Assembly (NCBI GenBank): GCA_964425225.1
Contig: CAYRMD010000020.1
Span: forward strand, 3,372 to 67,371
Reading direction: 5' to 3'
Source: BPJU01 sp964425225
Lineage (GTDB): Bacteria; Planctomycetota; Planctomycetia; Pirellulales; Pirellulaceae
Length of the DNA stretch: 64,000 bases
Below are positions 51,975 through 61,553 of the stretch, in pieces; position 1 is the first letter of the stretch, and each line of letters opens with the position of its first letter. A program made the translations under genes and the position numbers. The notes below the pieces were generated by a model. It made no database searches and was not told where the DNA came from. It worked only from the letters and a program-made list of their open reading frames with translations.

Positions 51975-53348
51975 TTAAGGTTCTAATACAGTTCGGCGCT
52001 TGGTGACCGTCCACCAAGCATCGATCTGTGCTGCAAGGGACTTTACCAGTTCCGGATGAGCTGCAGCCAGGTTGTGCTTTTCATGCGGATCTTCCAGTAA
52101 GTCGAATAATTGTGGTCGAAGGTTGTTTCGCGGATGAAGCTCGGCGTGCCGGCCAGCGTCGCCATCGTAAGACAAAAGAAGTTTCCAGCGATCGTGAATG
52201 ATCCAGCGGAAAAGGAGCGATTCCTCCGGATCATGTACATCGGCCACGTCGTGGGCAAACGTCGCACCGTAGATCGTGTCACGGTCGATAGGCCGGTTTT
52301 GTTCCATGAAAGGTAACAAGTTAATACCTGGCATTCCTTCAGGAATAGCTACTCCTATAGCCGAAAGTACCGTTGGAGCGATGTCGATGCTACTTACAAG
52401 ATCGCGACGCTTTTGTGGCGAAAGCCTCCCGGGCCAACGAAACATAATAGGTTGCCGTACTCCACCTTCGTACGGAGATTGTTTGGATCGCAGCGCAAAC
52501 CGGGGCCTTTCTGGGTCCTGTATCCACCCGTTGTCGGCTAAATAAATTATCAACGTATCGTTCTTTAGACCTCGCCTTTCTAGATAGTCCAGAAGAGCTC
52601 CACATGTTTCGTCAAACCACTCACACATCGCATAATATCGCGCGACATGCAGGGACGAAACGTGCTCTTGATACTTGGCTAACAATCGGTCCGGGGGATT
52701 GTGCGGCGTATGAGGCATCATAGGAGCGTACCAAACAAAGAATGGTTTTTGAGCCGCTATCGCCTGGTCGATGAATGTGAAAATAGGCTCTAAACCTTCT
52801 CGGCCTATTTTCAGCCCGTCGTCTCCGTGCCGCCCACCTGGGTGTGGAAAACCTCGCGTCATCCCGTGCGTAAAACCTCCCCGCGTAAACGACCCTTCCC
52901 ACCACTTGCCCGATTGGAAGCTCCAGTAGCCCTTGGTTTGGAGAATGCGTGGCATAGTAGGCACACGGTCGATTTTTTCGATCATCTGTTCTTGCAAGCG
53001 TGCATACTCCGGGGAGCGCGGCGCCGTGCGCAATGGAGACGGATCGTTGCCTGTAATGCCGTGCTGATGAGCGTAGAGGCCGGTAATCAGAGTAGCCAGC
53101 GACGGTCGGCACAAGGCCGTCGGCACGTAGCCTCGCTCGAACACCACACTCTCCGCCGCTAAACGGTCCAGGTGTGGTGTACGAATGATGGGGTGCCCCA
53201 TGAAGCTGTAGTCGGTCCATGCCTGGTCATCGGAGATGATCAAAATAATATTGGGCAGTCGTTCGCCTGCCCACCCGACCAAAAGGGTACACATCCATAG
53301 CCCTAGCGCAGCAACGCCAGCAGCCACGTAATACCTTTGGTGACTCAT
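51975..53348 (-). CDS. Type I sulfatase (exported)
   Basis: This is a 457-aa protein; GAGGAG lies upstream of ATG 53348. The signal segment VAAGVAALGLWMCTLLVGWAG is followed by NIILIISDDQAW, the first metal-binding aspartates. The formylglycine site is ALCRPSLATLITGLYAHQHGI. Here the Cys is followed by R-P-S-L, so the usual Arg two residues after Pro is Leu, an altered recognition motif. GKWW near residue 165 and the late LADNGW segment supply metal and catalytic residues. It hydrolyses sulfate esters, probably on polysaccharides, in the periplasm, and needs maturation by a formylglycine-generating enzyme. Unlike the four genes upstream, it is preceded by a 314-bp gap with AT-rich patches and a possible promoter, so it may form a separate unit with arsC. 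Confidence 0.9.
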   Translation of the reverse strand: MSHQRYYVAAGVAALGLWMCTLLVGWAGERLPNIILIISDDQAWTDYSFMGHPIIRTPHLDRLAAESVVFERGYVPTALCRPSLATLITGLYAHQHGITGNDPSPLRTAPRSPEYARLQEQMIEKIDRVPTMPRILQTKGYWSFQSGKWWEGSFTRGGFTHGMTRGFPHPGGRHGDDGLKIGREGLEPIFTFIDQAIAAQKPFFVWYAPMMPHTPHNPPDRLLAKYQEHVSSLHVARYYAMCEWFDETCGALLDYLERRGLKNDTLIIYLADNGWIQDPERPRFALRSKQSPYEGGVRQPIMFRWPGRLSPQKRRDLVSSIDIAPTVLSAIGVAIPEGMPGINLLPFMEQNRPIDRDTIYGATFAHDVADVHDPEESLLFRWIIHDRWKLLLSYDGDAGRHAELHPRNNLRPQLFDLLEDPHEKHNLAAAHPELVKSLAAQIDAWWTVTKRRTVLEP

Positions 53349-53662
53349 TTTGGCCCTGCTCCTCTTGTAGTCTATATTGCCCGCATAGTAAAAACAGAGC
53401 CCACGACTACGTCAACCGTGCACCTCGTTGTCACTTTGCGGCATGATATGAACAGGCTCACGATTACCAAGGTAATATCGCAACAAAAATGTGATATTAG
53501 AAAACGAATAATATGTGGTAAATAAAATAGGCACATCTTGTATCCGTATACACCATATTACAACGCGCCCGCGCGTCACGATGAGCGCTAAGATTTGGGG
53601 TTTTTGTGCGTGTTATATCCACTTTTCTCATATGCGAAATCTCCAAGTAGCGGGCTAGCCTA
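53349..53662. other. 314-bp AT-richer gap between sulfatase genes
   Basis: 53440-53540 is clearly AT-richer than its surroundings (e.g. AATAATATGTGGTAAATAAA). It is the only sizeable gap inside the sulfatase run and probably carries the promoter for the 51975-53348 gene. No gene is seen. Confidence 0.5.
53385..53415 (-). promoter_or_regulatory. Possible sigma-70-like promoter of the sulfatase/arsC unit
   Basis: On the minus strand TTGACG (-35) and TACTAT (-10) are separated by 19 bases, slightly long, and end about 37 bp before the ATG at 53348. The match is suggestive only. Confidence 0.25.
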
Positions 53663-55363
53663 CTAGCGCCGGTTGGGATGTTGTACATCGTCAGGTAGCG
53701 GCCCTGCCAGGGGCGGTGATTCATAGTAGCGTCCACCATTGATCAGGCGCGGATCCCCAGTGCGCTGTAACTCAGCAATCAAGCGCTGCTCAAGGTCACG
53801 GCGAACGGCCTCGTATTCGGGTGTGTCAGCCAGATTGGTTATCTGAAAGGGATCCGAGCGAACATCGTATAATTCGACACGCGGTCGTCGTTCATAAGCC
53901 AAACAAAAAAGTGGGCGCACGGAAGGTTTGCCGCGTCGAGTGACGACCCAAGCTTTGGTAGGGCTGGCATCGTCATCGGCCAGAGTAACGAACGTACGCG
54001 CAGTAAGTTCGTCGAACGAGGGCTCTTGATCGCTTCCTAAACGGTACGGGTCACCCATCGGATATCGCTCAGGTCGAAAGTTGATAATGAGCAGATACTC
54101 CATGGTACGGATGGCCCGCTGCGGGTATGGCAGGTAGCCATCACGAGCCATCTCCACGTGGCGTTCACGGCCGGTAACGATCCAAGTGCGACTTGGATCA
54201 ACCAGTCCTGATTTATCGGCTCGTAAGAGGGGCCACAAGCTTCTTCCGGTCATGACAGGCGGTACGCCAACACCGGCAGCTTCGAGCAATGTGGGAGCAA
54301 GGTCCGGCAAATTGACGAAATCATCGACAATGCGCGATGGTGAAACTCCAGGCCCCGCCACGATCAGCGGTACCCGCGTACCGAAATCATACAAGGTACA
54401 TTTTCCCCGTAAGAAACCTGGCGGGCCATGATCACCGCTGATGATGATAAGAGTGTCTTGCAACAAGTTACGACTGGTAAGTTCTTCCAGAAGCACACCC
54501 ACAGCGGCGTCAAAAGCTTGGATCTCTCCTAGGTAGTCGGTCCAGTCTTCACGTACCACCGGTACATCGGGTAGAAACGGTGGCAAATGCCCCTGAAACT
54601 GCTCAGGGTCGATATTCCACAGGGCTTTACCAGAGCCGGGCTGATAAGCTCGGTGTACGTTCGTGGGACCAAACCAGAAACAAAACGGTTTGTCGGGTGG
54701 TCGTGAATCCAAGAACTCTCGAAAATTCGCGCGCACTTCCCCCAGCAGCTCGTCTTTGGCCTGCTCGACAGTCTTACCTGCAGCAACCAGACGTGTAGCA
54801 TTTTGCGAAAACTGATTGAAACGCCGTCCATGGCGTTCAAACGCGTGAGCCTGCCCACCATAAGGGGCATCGGCAGGTGTACCCGGACTCCAGACCTTGT
54901 AAGACTTACCGATGTAGTAGCCGGCATCGCGCAATAGAAGCGGCCAAGTGGGGATTGACTCATCCCAACGCGCTCCCTGAAGAATGGCTCCGCGTCCCGT
55001 GCGCCAAAAGTACTGTCCCGACAACAAAGCGCTGCGACACGGCGTACACGATGGAGCATTGACAAAAGCATGCCGAAAGAGCACTCCCCGTGCTGCTACG
55101 GCATCAATGTTCGGTGTGGATACCCCGAAGGATATACCTGGTTCCCCATCGGCTGTACGATAACAACTGGCGATCCGTCCCCAGTCATCAGCAAAAATAA
55201 ATAAGATATTCGGACGTTCCTCGTTTGCTTGCGCACTGGGCCCAAACAACCCCTGACTTCCAATAATGGCGACCAAAAATCCGACCACGAGGTGATACCA
55301 GCACCATGGACGCGGTCGATGCAATGCTTCCAGGAAGCCACTACTACGTCTATGACAGAACAT
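53663..55363 (-). CDS. Type I sulfatase (exported, sulfamidase-like)
   Basis: This is a 566-aa protein. The ATG at 55363 is set by GAGGAGGG; an in-frame start 45 bases further up has no such site. The signal segment is HLVVGFLVAIIGSQGLFG. NILFIFADDWGRIASCYR gives the metal aspartates. The formylglycine site is SCTPCRSALLSGQYFWRTGRG, i.e. C-T-P-C-R, with an unusual second Cys where Ser, Ala or Thr is normal. GKSYKVW and SGDHGPP follow. The overall form resembles bacterial heparan N-sulfatase-like members, though substrate assignment is inference. It is the last of four closely spaced sulfatases, whose gaps are 74-120 bp. Confidence 0.92.
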   Translation of the reverse strand: MFCHRRSSGFLEALHRPRPWCWYHLVVGFLVAIIGSQGLFGPSAQANEERPNILFIFADDWGRIASCYRTADGEPGISFGVSTPNIDAVAARGVLFRHAFVNAPSCTPCRSALLSGQYFWRTGRGAILQGARWDESIPTWPLLLRDAGYYIGKSYKVWSPGTPADAPYGGQAHAFERHGRRFNQFSQNATRLVAAGKTVEQAKDELLGEVRANFREFLDSRPPDKPFCFWFGPTNVHRAYQPGSGKALWNIDPEQFQGHLPPFLPDVPVVREDWTDYLGEIQAFDAAVGVLLEELTSRNLLQDTLIIISGDHGPPGFLRGKCTLYDFGTRVPLIVAGPGVSPSRIVDDFVNLPDLAPTLLEAAGVGVPPVMTGRSLWPLLRADKSGLVDPSRTWIVTGRERHVEMARDGYLPYPQRAIRTMEYLLIINFRPERYPMGDPYRLGSDQEPSFDELTARTFVTLADDDASPTKAWVVTRRGKPSVRPLFCLAYERRPRVELYDVRSDPFQITNLADTPEYEAVRRDLEQRLIAELQRTGDPRLINGGRYYESPPLAGPLPDDVQHPNRR

Positions 55364-55444
55364 GGTGCCCTCCTCTACGGAGCCGACGGGTCCAGCAGCG
55401 AATTCCACCCGAAAAAACAGCCCAGGAATCTCTCAATCAACTTT

Positions 55445-57019
55445 TCACTGTAAAACTACGGGAGTAGTGTTTGCCTGCGGCGGTCCTGGCGTGGACCGAC
55501 CATCTGCAATAATTTTTTCTAGCAATGCTCGTAATTGTCGTACTCGGTCGGGTTCTTTATCCCATACGTTGTCTCGTTCGCCCAAATCAGTGGACAAATT
55601 GTAAAGTTGCACTTCCGGCAGATTACGCGCGGCGGGTGAACCGGGACGCGGATTGCTCCATCCGCCGGAGTCCGGACAAAGAAGTAATTTCCAATGGCCT
55701 TGCCGAATCGCAAACGAACCGTTCACGGAGTGGGAAACCAGGTGCGTGCGCTTGGCACTGCCACCGGTAAGAGAACCGAGAAAACTGATACTGTCCTCGG
55801 CAGCATCCACTGGCAGGTCGACCTGCAGGATCTCAGCCACAGTGGCCATAACATCGGTCAGGCAGACGAGGTGGTCCGATACGGTACCCGGCGCAACGAT
55901 GTTGGGCCAGCGCACCAGGAACGGTACCCGATGACCGCCTTCGAATAGGTCAGCCTTAGCACCGCGAAGCGGTCCGCTTGGGAAATGCCCAAACTGAGCT
56001 AGCTCATCGAACTTGGCCTGAGGCGAACAACCGTTATCACTGGTAATTATGACTAATGTATTGTCCGTAAGACGATGTTGATCGAGCGTGTCGAGCACTT
56101 GCCCGATAACGTGATCGGTTTGCATGACGAAGTCGGCGTAGGGATTCATCCCGCTTTTACCCTGCCACTCAGAAGTGGGAAGTATCGGCGTGTGTGGTGA
56201 CGCCAGCGGCAAATAAAGGAAAAACGGCTTACCGGATCGCGCAGCTTCGGCCTGCTGCGCAATATAGCGACAGGCCCGATCACCCAACGTAGGCAGTACA
56301 TCGGCGGCATCGAAACCTGGCGCCGCGGGCCCTTTTCGGGTACGCCCTGGAGTGCGTCCTAACATCAGTGGGAAATCACGGTCCTCTGTGGGCACGACGG
56401 TCACACGATCATTTTCAATGAACGTATAGGGCACCATGTCTAGAGACGCACTAATTCCGAAGAACTGATCGAAGCCCACGGCATTCGGCCCATTGCGGAT
56501 CGGTAACGCATATTCGACGTTGAACACCTGCTCGCGCGGCTCGATAGAAAGCGGCGAGATGCTGGCCCCAGGCTTAACCGCCCAGTCCATACCCAAGTGC
56601 CATTTGCCGATGCAGGCCGTATGGTAGCCGTGTTGTTTCAGCAAAGCCGGCAGGGTAAGCCGGCCTTCTTCGATGAGCCGAGCACTGAGACCACCGAGCA
56701 CACCTCGCTTCAGACGGGAGCGCCAGTTGTAGCGGCCCGTAAGTAAACCGTAGCGTGTCGGCGAGCATACAGACGAACTGGTGTGGGCATCTGAAAAGCG
56801 CATCGCTTCACGTGCGAACGCATCGATATGCGGCGTCGGAATCTTGCCGCCATAGCAACCTAGATCTGCATATCCGAGGTCATCACAAAGGATCAAAACG
56901 ATATTGGGTTTTTGGGCGGCGCATGCGGCGGACTGCGATAAGCCCTGTTTCCATACGGCTAGCGCAATCACCCACCACCACACTGGATTCCTCGTCGGAA
57001 GACGAATTTGGCGAAGCAT
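55445..57019 (-). CDS. Type I sulfatase (exported arylsulfatase)
   Basis: This is a 524-aa protein. The ATG at 57019 begins a basic start and hydrophobic WWWVIALAVWKQGLSQSAA, a normal signal peptide; the longer frame from 57127 adds an unlikely 36 residues. NIVLILCDDLGYADLGCYGG is the first metal motif. The formylglycine site VCSPTRYGLLTGRYNWRSRL matches C-x-P-x-R. CIGKWHLGMDW and ITSDNGCSP complete the active site. This form resembles arylsulfatase A/GALNS-like enzymes that remove sulfate from glycans. It is part of the four-gene sulfatase run and its gap to the next upstream gene is 120 bp. Confidence 0.93.
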   Translation of the reverse strand: MLRQIRLPTRNPVWWWVIALAVWKQGLSQSAACAAQKPNIVLILCDDLGYADLGCYGGKIPTPHIDAFAREAMRFSDAHTSSSVCSPTRYGLLTGRYNWRSRLKRGVLGGLSARLIEEGRLTLPALLKQHGYHTACIGKWHLGMDWAVKPGASISPLSIEPREQVFNVEYALPIRNGPNAVGFDQFFGISASLDMVPYTFIENDRVTVVPTEDRDFPLMLGRTPGRTRKGPAAPGFDAADVLPTLGDRACRYIAQQAEAARSGKPFFLYLPLASPHTPILPTSEWQGKSGMNPYADFVMQTDHVIGQVLDTLDQHRLTDNTLVIITSDNGCSPQAKFDELAQFGHFPSGPLRGAKADLFEGGHRVPFLVRWPNIVAPGTVSDHLVCLTDVMATVAEILQVDLPVDAAEDSISFLGSLTGGSAKRTHLVSHSVNGSFAIRQGHWKLLLCPDSGGWSNPRPGSPAARNLPEVQLYNLSTDLGERDNVWDKEPDRVRQLRALLEKIIADGRSTPGPPQANTTPVVLQ

Positions 57020-57139
57020 TCTGTAGTCCCGGGTTATGGTAAAATACGAAACCCGTGGGCACATCCCGGTCGGTGCGGTTACCCTACAGCGAGCTGGTGT
57101 ACCCGTCCACACTGGCAAGAACACCATGGTGCGCGCGCA

Positions 57140-58663
57140 TCACGGGGCAACCAATAACGGTGCCCACAATTCGGAACGGACCTGGGGAATTTCGCCCGTG
57201 GGGGGCATGGTGGAGGCTACCGCTTGACGCATTTGTTCGGCAAGCTGCTCGACGACTGCTTGATACTCGGGTTTGCCAGCCAGGTTGGTCAGTTCCCGCG
57301 GGTCTTTTTCGTGATCGTATAACTCCCGTCCCTCTCGACCTTCGTCCCACTCCGTGTAGCGCCAGCGGGCGGTCCGCAAACTATAGCCGAAAAATCGGCG
57401 CCCGCGATCGCCAACAGCCGGGCTGGCACCAGCACGGCGAATATTTCCCCCGCGGACTACCTGCGTTAAAGCCCAACCTCGGCCCGTGTAATTCGGGTCG
57501 CGTAGCATCGGCACCAGGCTCTGTCCCTGGAGATTTTCCGGCTGTGGAATGCCGCACAGTTCGGCCAAAGTGGGAAACAGATCTATTTGAGACACAGGTG
57601 TCGGCACCGCCGAGCCAGGTTGCGTGACACCGGGCACCACCATTAAGAACGGGACGCGAGCACTTTCTTCAAAAAGACTTTGCTTCTGCCATAGCCCGTG
57701 CTCACCCATGTGGTATCCGTGATCGCTGGTGAAGACGATGATGGTTGACTCGGCCAGCCCCAGCCGATCCAGGGCATCGAGAATACGCCCCACCTGTGCG
57801 TCCATGAAGCTGATAGAAGCATAATAAGCCTGCCGGCATTGCCGTCGAAGCCCGTCGGTTAACTTATCCTGCTCGCGCTTGTAACTGGCGAGCCCGGCCG
57901 GCGGAATGTCTTTTTGATCGTCTTCGATCCCCGTTACCACAGGCATTTGTTCCTCGGGATATAAACCAAAATAAGGATCCTTCGGCGCGACATACGGAGT
58001 ATGCGGCCGGAAGAAGCCGACTGCCAGGAAGAATGGTCGGTGTCGCTGGCGTGCGCAACGCTCCAATACCCATTCGGCCTCACGAGCGATCAGACCGTCC
58101 GTATGAAATTCATCACTTTTCGGAGAGGCATACCAACTGAGGGTGCCGCCGAAAGAGCCAGGAATTAAGGAAAAAATGTGGGGATGTTCCTCGAGTCGAT
58201 CGACTCCTGCCGGATTGATCTCCAACTCCCAGGATGCCGGATCGTCGTGACCGTCGGTACCGATAGAATTCGGTACGTTGTAATGATAGAGCTTGCCGAT
58301 GCGGGCGGCGAAATAACCTTGCCTCCGAAACGCCTGAGGCAAACTGACTTGGCTGGGAATCGTTTGACGGAATATCTGAGCATTGGCCAGAATGCCCGTG
58401 CTGTTAGGATACAATCCGGTAAGCATGGAATTACGGCTCGGGCCGCATAAGGGAAACGTACAGTAGGCTCGATCGAACCGCGTGCCGCGCGACGCTAAAC
58501 GGTCGATGTTGGGAGTCTTGGCCAGTGAATCACCATAGCACCCCAACATGTTGTTCAAATCGTCGGACATGATGAGCAGCACGTTGTAGCGCTGCTGGCC
58601 TTGAAGACTTACGGTGAGCACCACGGACATCGCGGCCAAAACGAGCGGACAAAACCATCTCAT
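57140..58663 (-). CDS. Type I sulfatase (iduronate-2-sulfatase-like)
   Basis: This is a 507-aa protein. The ATG at 58663 has GGGAGGG upstream, and the signal peptide is WFCPLVLAAMSVVLTVSLQG. NVLLIMSDDLNNMLGCYGD is typical of the iduronate-2-sulfatase branch. The formylglycine site is LCGPSRNSMLTGLYPNSTGI (C-x-P-S-R). GKLYH and FTSDHGYHMGEHGLW, with the His-rich loop of the same branch, follow. It probably desulfates uronic acid residues of sulfated glycans in the periplasm, by family inference. It starts 74 bp after the preceding sulfatase and belongs to the same probable operon. Confidence 0.93.
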   Translation of the reverse strand: MRWFCPLVLAAMSVVLTVSLQGQQRYNVLLIMSDDLNNMLGCYGDSLAKTPNIDRLASRGTRFDRAYCTFPLCGPSRNSMLTGLYPNSTGILANAQIFRQTIPSQVSLPQAFRRQGYFAARIGKLYHYNVPNSIGTDGHDDPASWELEINPAGVDRLEEHPHIFSLIPGSFGGTLSWYASPKSDEFHTDGLIAREAEWVLERCARQRHRPFFLAVGFFRPHTPYVAPKDPYFGLYPEEQMPVVTGIEDDQKDIPPAGLASYKREQDKLTDGLRRQCRQAYYASISFMDAQVGRILDALDRLGLAESTIIVFTSDHGYHMGEHGLWQKQSLFEESARVPFLMVVPGVTQPGSAVPTPVSQIDLFPTLAELCGIPQPENLQGQSLVPMLRDPNYTGRGWALTQVVRGGNIRRAGASPAVGDRGRRFFGYSLRTARWRYTEWDEGREGRELYDHEKDPRELTNLAGKPEYQAVVEQLAEQMRQAVASTMPPTGEIPQVRSELWAPLLVAP

Positions 58664-58737
58664 GGGTAACCCTCCCAAATAGAAAACGAGCCGTTCATCG
58701 ACTTTTCCAGTTTGTCCTGCACGCCTCCAACCTGCAC

Positions 58738-60183
58738 TTACGGAGCCCGTATGGGCCAATGGGGTGAATCCGTTCGCGCTGTTTTCAGACACTGGTCCAG
58801 CTTCTGCACGAGTTCCGGATGCTGGTTAGCTATGTTGTGCATTTCTGCTGGATCCGTCGCTAGATCGTACAGTTCCAACGGGGCCGAGGCGGATCGCTCG
58901 CGTATTGCTTTCCAGCGACCTTGGTAAAGAACGGCCTGACTGAAGCCCCGCTCGTGAAATTCCCAGTAAAGGAATTTGTGCTTCTTCTGTTCCTTCGAGC
59001 GCCCCATAAGCGTTGGCACGAAGCTAATCGAATCGTTCGGCTGGGGAACTGCCACGCCGGCCAATTCGCACGCAGTGGCCATAAAATCGCCGAAGTACCC
59101 TACGTGATCCGAGACGCCGGGCGAAATCCGGCCGGGCCACCACGCAATAAAGGGTACACGAATGCCGCCTTCGGTTAAGCTGCGTTTCATCCCTCGTAGT
59201 GGGCCACTAGGACGGAATCGCTCCGGGTTCTGGCCGCTTTCATGGTGCGGACCGTTGTCGCTTGTAAAGATAACGAGCGTGCGCTCGGCCAAACCCAGCT
59301 CCTCCAACCGTTGGCGCAACCGGCCCACGTAGCTATCGAGGCGCGTGATCATGGCAGCGTGACCTTTGTCTGGCTCCGGCCAATCGGTTAACGCATAGGG
59401 ACCGAAATCCGGAACATGCGCCCCGTTTTTTAATGCCCGTGTACGCTCGTTGTTGGCATGGGGAATGACTGGATTCCAATAGACAAAAAAGGGTTGGCTT
59501 TGATGTCTCGCGATGAATTTCAGTACTTCGTCGATGAAAAGATCGTCGGCAAACAATACCGGGTCTTCGGAGTAGCCGGCGCCGGAATCACCCACGGGCA
59601 CGATCGGGTTAGGGAGCATCAGCTTCGCTTCATTGCGCCATAAGAAAGTGGGAAAATGGTTGTGTGCGTGAGTTTGGTTGAGATAGCCGAAGAAATAGTC
59701 AAAGCCGTGACGACGTGGAAGACCCGTTTCAGCCGGACCTATGTCACCGAGTCCCCATTTGCCAATGAGTGCGGTAGCGTAGCCAGCTTGCTGTAAGACG
59801 AAGGCGACGGTCACATCCTCCGGACGCAGCGCTTGGGCTTGTGGGTTGGTTCGCCCGGCATTACCCCGAACCGTAGTATGCCCTTGATGTAAACCGGTCA
59901 TTAATACGCTGCGTGACGGCGCGCAGACAGTTGCTCCAGCGTAAAACTGAACGAAACGCAATCCATCGTCTGCTAACCGATCGATATGTGGCGTGCGAAT
60001 CACTTGCTGGCCGTAACAGCCTAACTCACCATATCCCAAATCATCCGCCATCACCCAGATAATGTTAGGCCGGTCGGCTGCTTCTGCCGACAACGTCCCG
60101 CTGCCCCGCGTCGCAATCAGTACAGCGAACCCGATAGTCCAGAGAAAGTAACCGGCCCAGTGTCGTTTTCTCAAGCGTCGCAT
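58738..60183 (-). CDS. Type I sulfatase (exported arylsulfatase)
   Basis: This is a 481-aa protein. The ATG at 60183 has GAGGGGG 5 bases upstream; a GTG at 60189 is the alternative. The signal peptide GYFLWTIGFAVLIATRGSG is followed by NIIWVMADDLGYGELGCYG, formylglycine site VCAPSRSVLMTGLHQGHTTV (C-x-P-S-R), ALIGKWGLGDIGP and FTSDNGPHHESGQ. It is the first gene of the leftward sulfatase run, so the run's promoter should lie in the 257-bp gap shared with the divergent DUF3179 gene. The substrate cannot be fixed from sequence; a sulfated polysaccharide is likely by lineage. Confidence 0.93.
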   Translation of the reverse strand: MRRLRKRHWAGYFLWTIGFAVLIATRGSGTLSAEAADRPNIIWVMADDLGYGELGCYGQQVIRTPHIDRLADDGLRFVQFYAGATVCAPSRSVLMTGLHQGHTTVRGNAGRTNPQAQALRPEDVTVAFVLQQAGYATALIGKWGLGDIGPAETGLPRRHGFDYFFGYLNQTHAHNHFPTFLWRNEAKLMLPNPIVPVGDSGAGYSEDPVLFADDLFIDEVLKFIARHQSQPFFVYWNPVIPHANNERTRALKNGAHVPDFGPYALTDWPEPDKGHAAMITRLDSYVGRLRQRLEELGLAERTLVIFTSDNGPHHESGQNPERFRPSGPLRGMKRSLTEGGIRVPFIAWWPGRISPGVSDHVGYFGDFMATACELAGVAVPQPNDSISFVPTLMGRSKEQKKHKFLYWEFHERGFSQAVLYQGRWKAIRERSASAPLELYDLATDPAEMHNIANQHPELVQKLDQCLKTARTDSPHWPIRAP

Positions 60184-60440
60184 AAGCACCCCCTCGATTA
60201 CGGCGCTCTAAAGGCTCTCATTGTAACTTTGCCTCGATTCGATTGCACGTTGCCGCTCGTCGGAACTTCGACCGTCACCGTAGCCGACGCTCGGGCCAAA
60301 ATCCACGCACTCGGTGGGCCATCTTACAATAGGCGACTAGGGATCCTTGTAAAATATGGGCGCTTTAAAAGTGCCGCCATTACCTTTCCAATCAGGGACT
60401 CGTGGCTCGTTTTCAAACTGTTCAACAGGAGACGCGGTTC

Positions 60441-61553
60441 ATGCCGGAAAATCAACAGCCCAACAGCCAATCATCCGCCCTAGCGTTTGCAATTGCCCGT
60501 ATCGCGATGATCAGCGTTAGTCTCGGATCGGTCACCTTGGTGGCTATACTGGTGTGGCGTTCTATGCGCGAAACATTAGACGCGGAAAACACGCCCAATT
60601 ACGTTCCCACGGAATGGACAACGCCGATGAATCAGGAACATTTCAATCCGGTCCAGGTCGTCAAAGCTGCCGAGCCGATAACCCGATTTCCGATCGTGTC
60701 TGCTTCCGTGGCATCTTCGTGGATCGAAGATGATGAACAGGTTATTGCGGTCGAGGTCAATGGCCAAACGCGTGCCTACTCTTTGAATATGCTCACAGGA
60801 CCAGATCGCGAAATCATCAATGATGAGTTAGGCGGAGAACCAATAGCGGTGACGTGGTGTCATTTGTGTAACAGTGCGGTAAGTTTTTCGCGTCGGGTCG
60901 ACGAGCAGGTACTGACCTTTGCGGTGTCGGGCCTGTTGTGGGAAGGTAATCTGGTGATGGTTGACCAGCCGACGGGTACATTGTGGAGTCAACTTCAGGC
61001 CCAAGGTATGCGGGGGCCTCTTGCGGGACATTCGCTGCGGCTTATTCCAGCGGTGGTGACAACCTGGAGAGAGTGGAAGCGGCACCACCCCGACACCACT
61101 GCCGCCGCAATGAGCCGCACGGTGGCACATTATCGTCGCGCCGGCGCCGACCCGCATATGGGGCTCTGTTTAGCGATTCACGTAGGAGATGAGGCGGTCG
61201 CGATCGACTTTGCCGACCTGGCTCGGGAAACGGCAATCGAACTGTCGATCCATGGCGTGCCGGTGCTGGCCGTTTTTGACAGCAATAGTTTTACCGCAGG
61301 TGCTTATGACCGTCGCTTGGATGAACGCGAGCTGTCGTTCACGGTCGTTGACGGCGAGATTAAAGAGATTTCAAGCGGCAGCCGACTCGATGTAATTACC
61401 GGACGTTTCGTTGTTGGAGCACTAAACGGAACCAAGTTGCGCCCTGTGCCATCCATGATCGCTGATCCAGCTACATGGAGTCTGTTTCATCCGCGCGGCC
61501 GATTGTGGAACACTTCCTGGAACACGCCCAAAAACGCCTCCTCACCTCAGTAA
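60441..61553 (+). CDS. DUF3179 domain-containing membrane-anchored protein
   Basis: This is a 370-aa protein. The ATG at 60441 is preferred to a GTG at 60402 because GGAG lies about 10 bases upstream. One N-terminal transmembrane helix (IARIAMISVSLGSVTLVAILVW) anchors a periplasmic domain. The DUF3179 signature is AVTWCHLCNSAVSFSRRV near residue 145, with a conserved C-x-x-C pair. Before it lies VNGQTRAYSLNML, and after it LLWEGNLVMVDQPTGTLWSQLQAQGMRGPLAG. Such proteins are widespread in bacteria and marine planctomycetes. The Cys pair suggests metal or redox binding, but the activity is unknown to me. It is divergent from the sulfatase run. Confidence 0.85.
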   Translation: MPENQQPNSQSSALAFAIARIAMISVSLGSVTLVAILVWRSMRETLDAENTPNYVPTEWTTPMNQEHFNPVQVVKAAEPITRFPIVSASVASSWIEDDEQVIAVEVNGQTRAYSLNMLTGPDREIINDELGGEPIAVTWCHLCNSAVSFSRRVDEQVLTFAVSGLLWEGNLVMVDQPTGTLWSQLQAQGMRGPLAGHSLRLIPAVVTTWREWKRHHPDTTAAAMSRTVAHYRRAGADPHMGLCLAIHVGDEAVAIDFADLARETAIELSIHGVPVLAVFDSNSFTAGAYDRRLDERELSFTVVDGEIKEISSGSRLDVITGRFVVGALNGTKLRPVPSMIADPATWSLFHPRGRLWNTSWNTPKNASSPQ

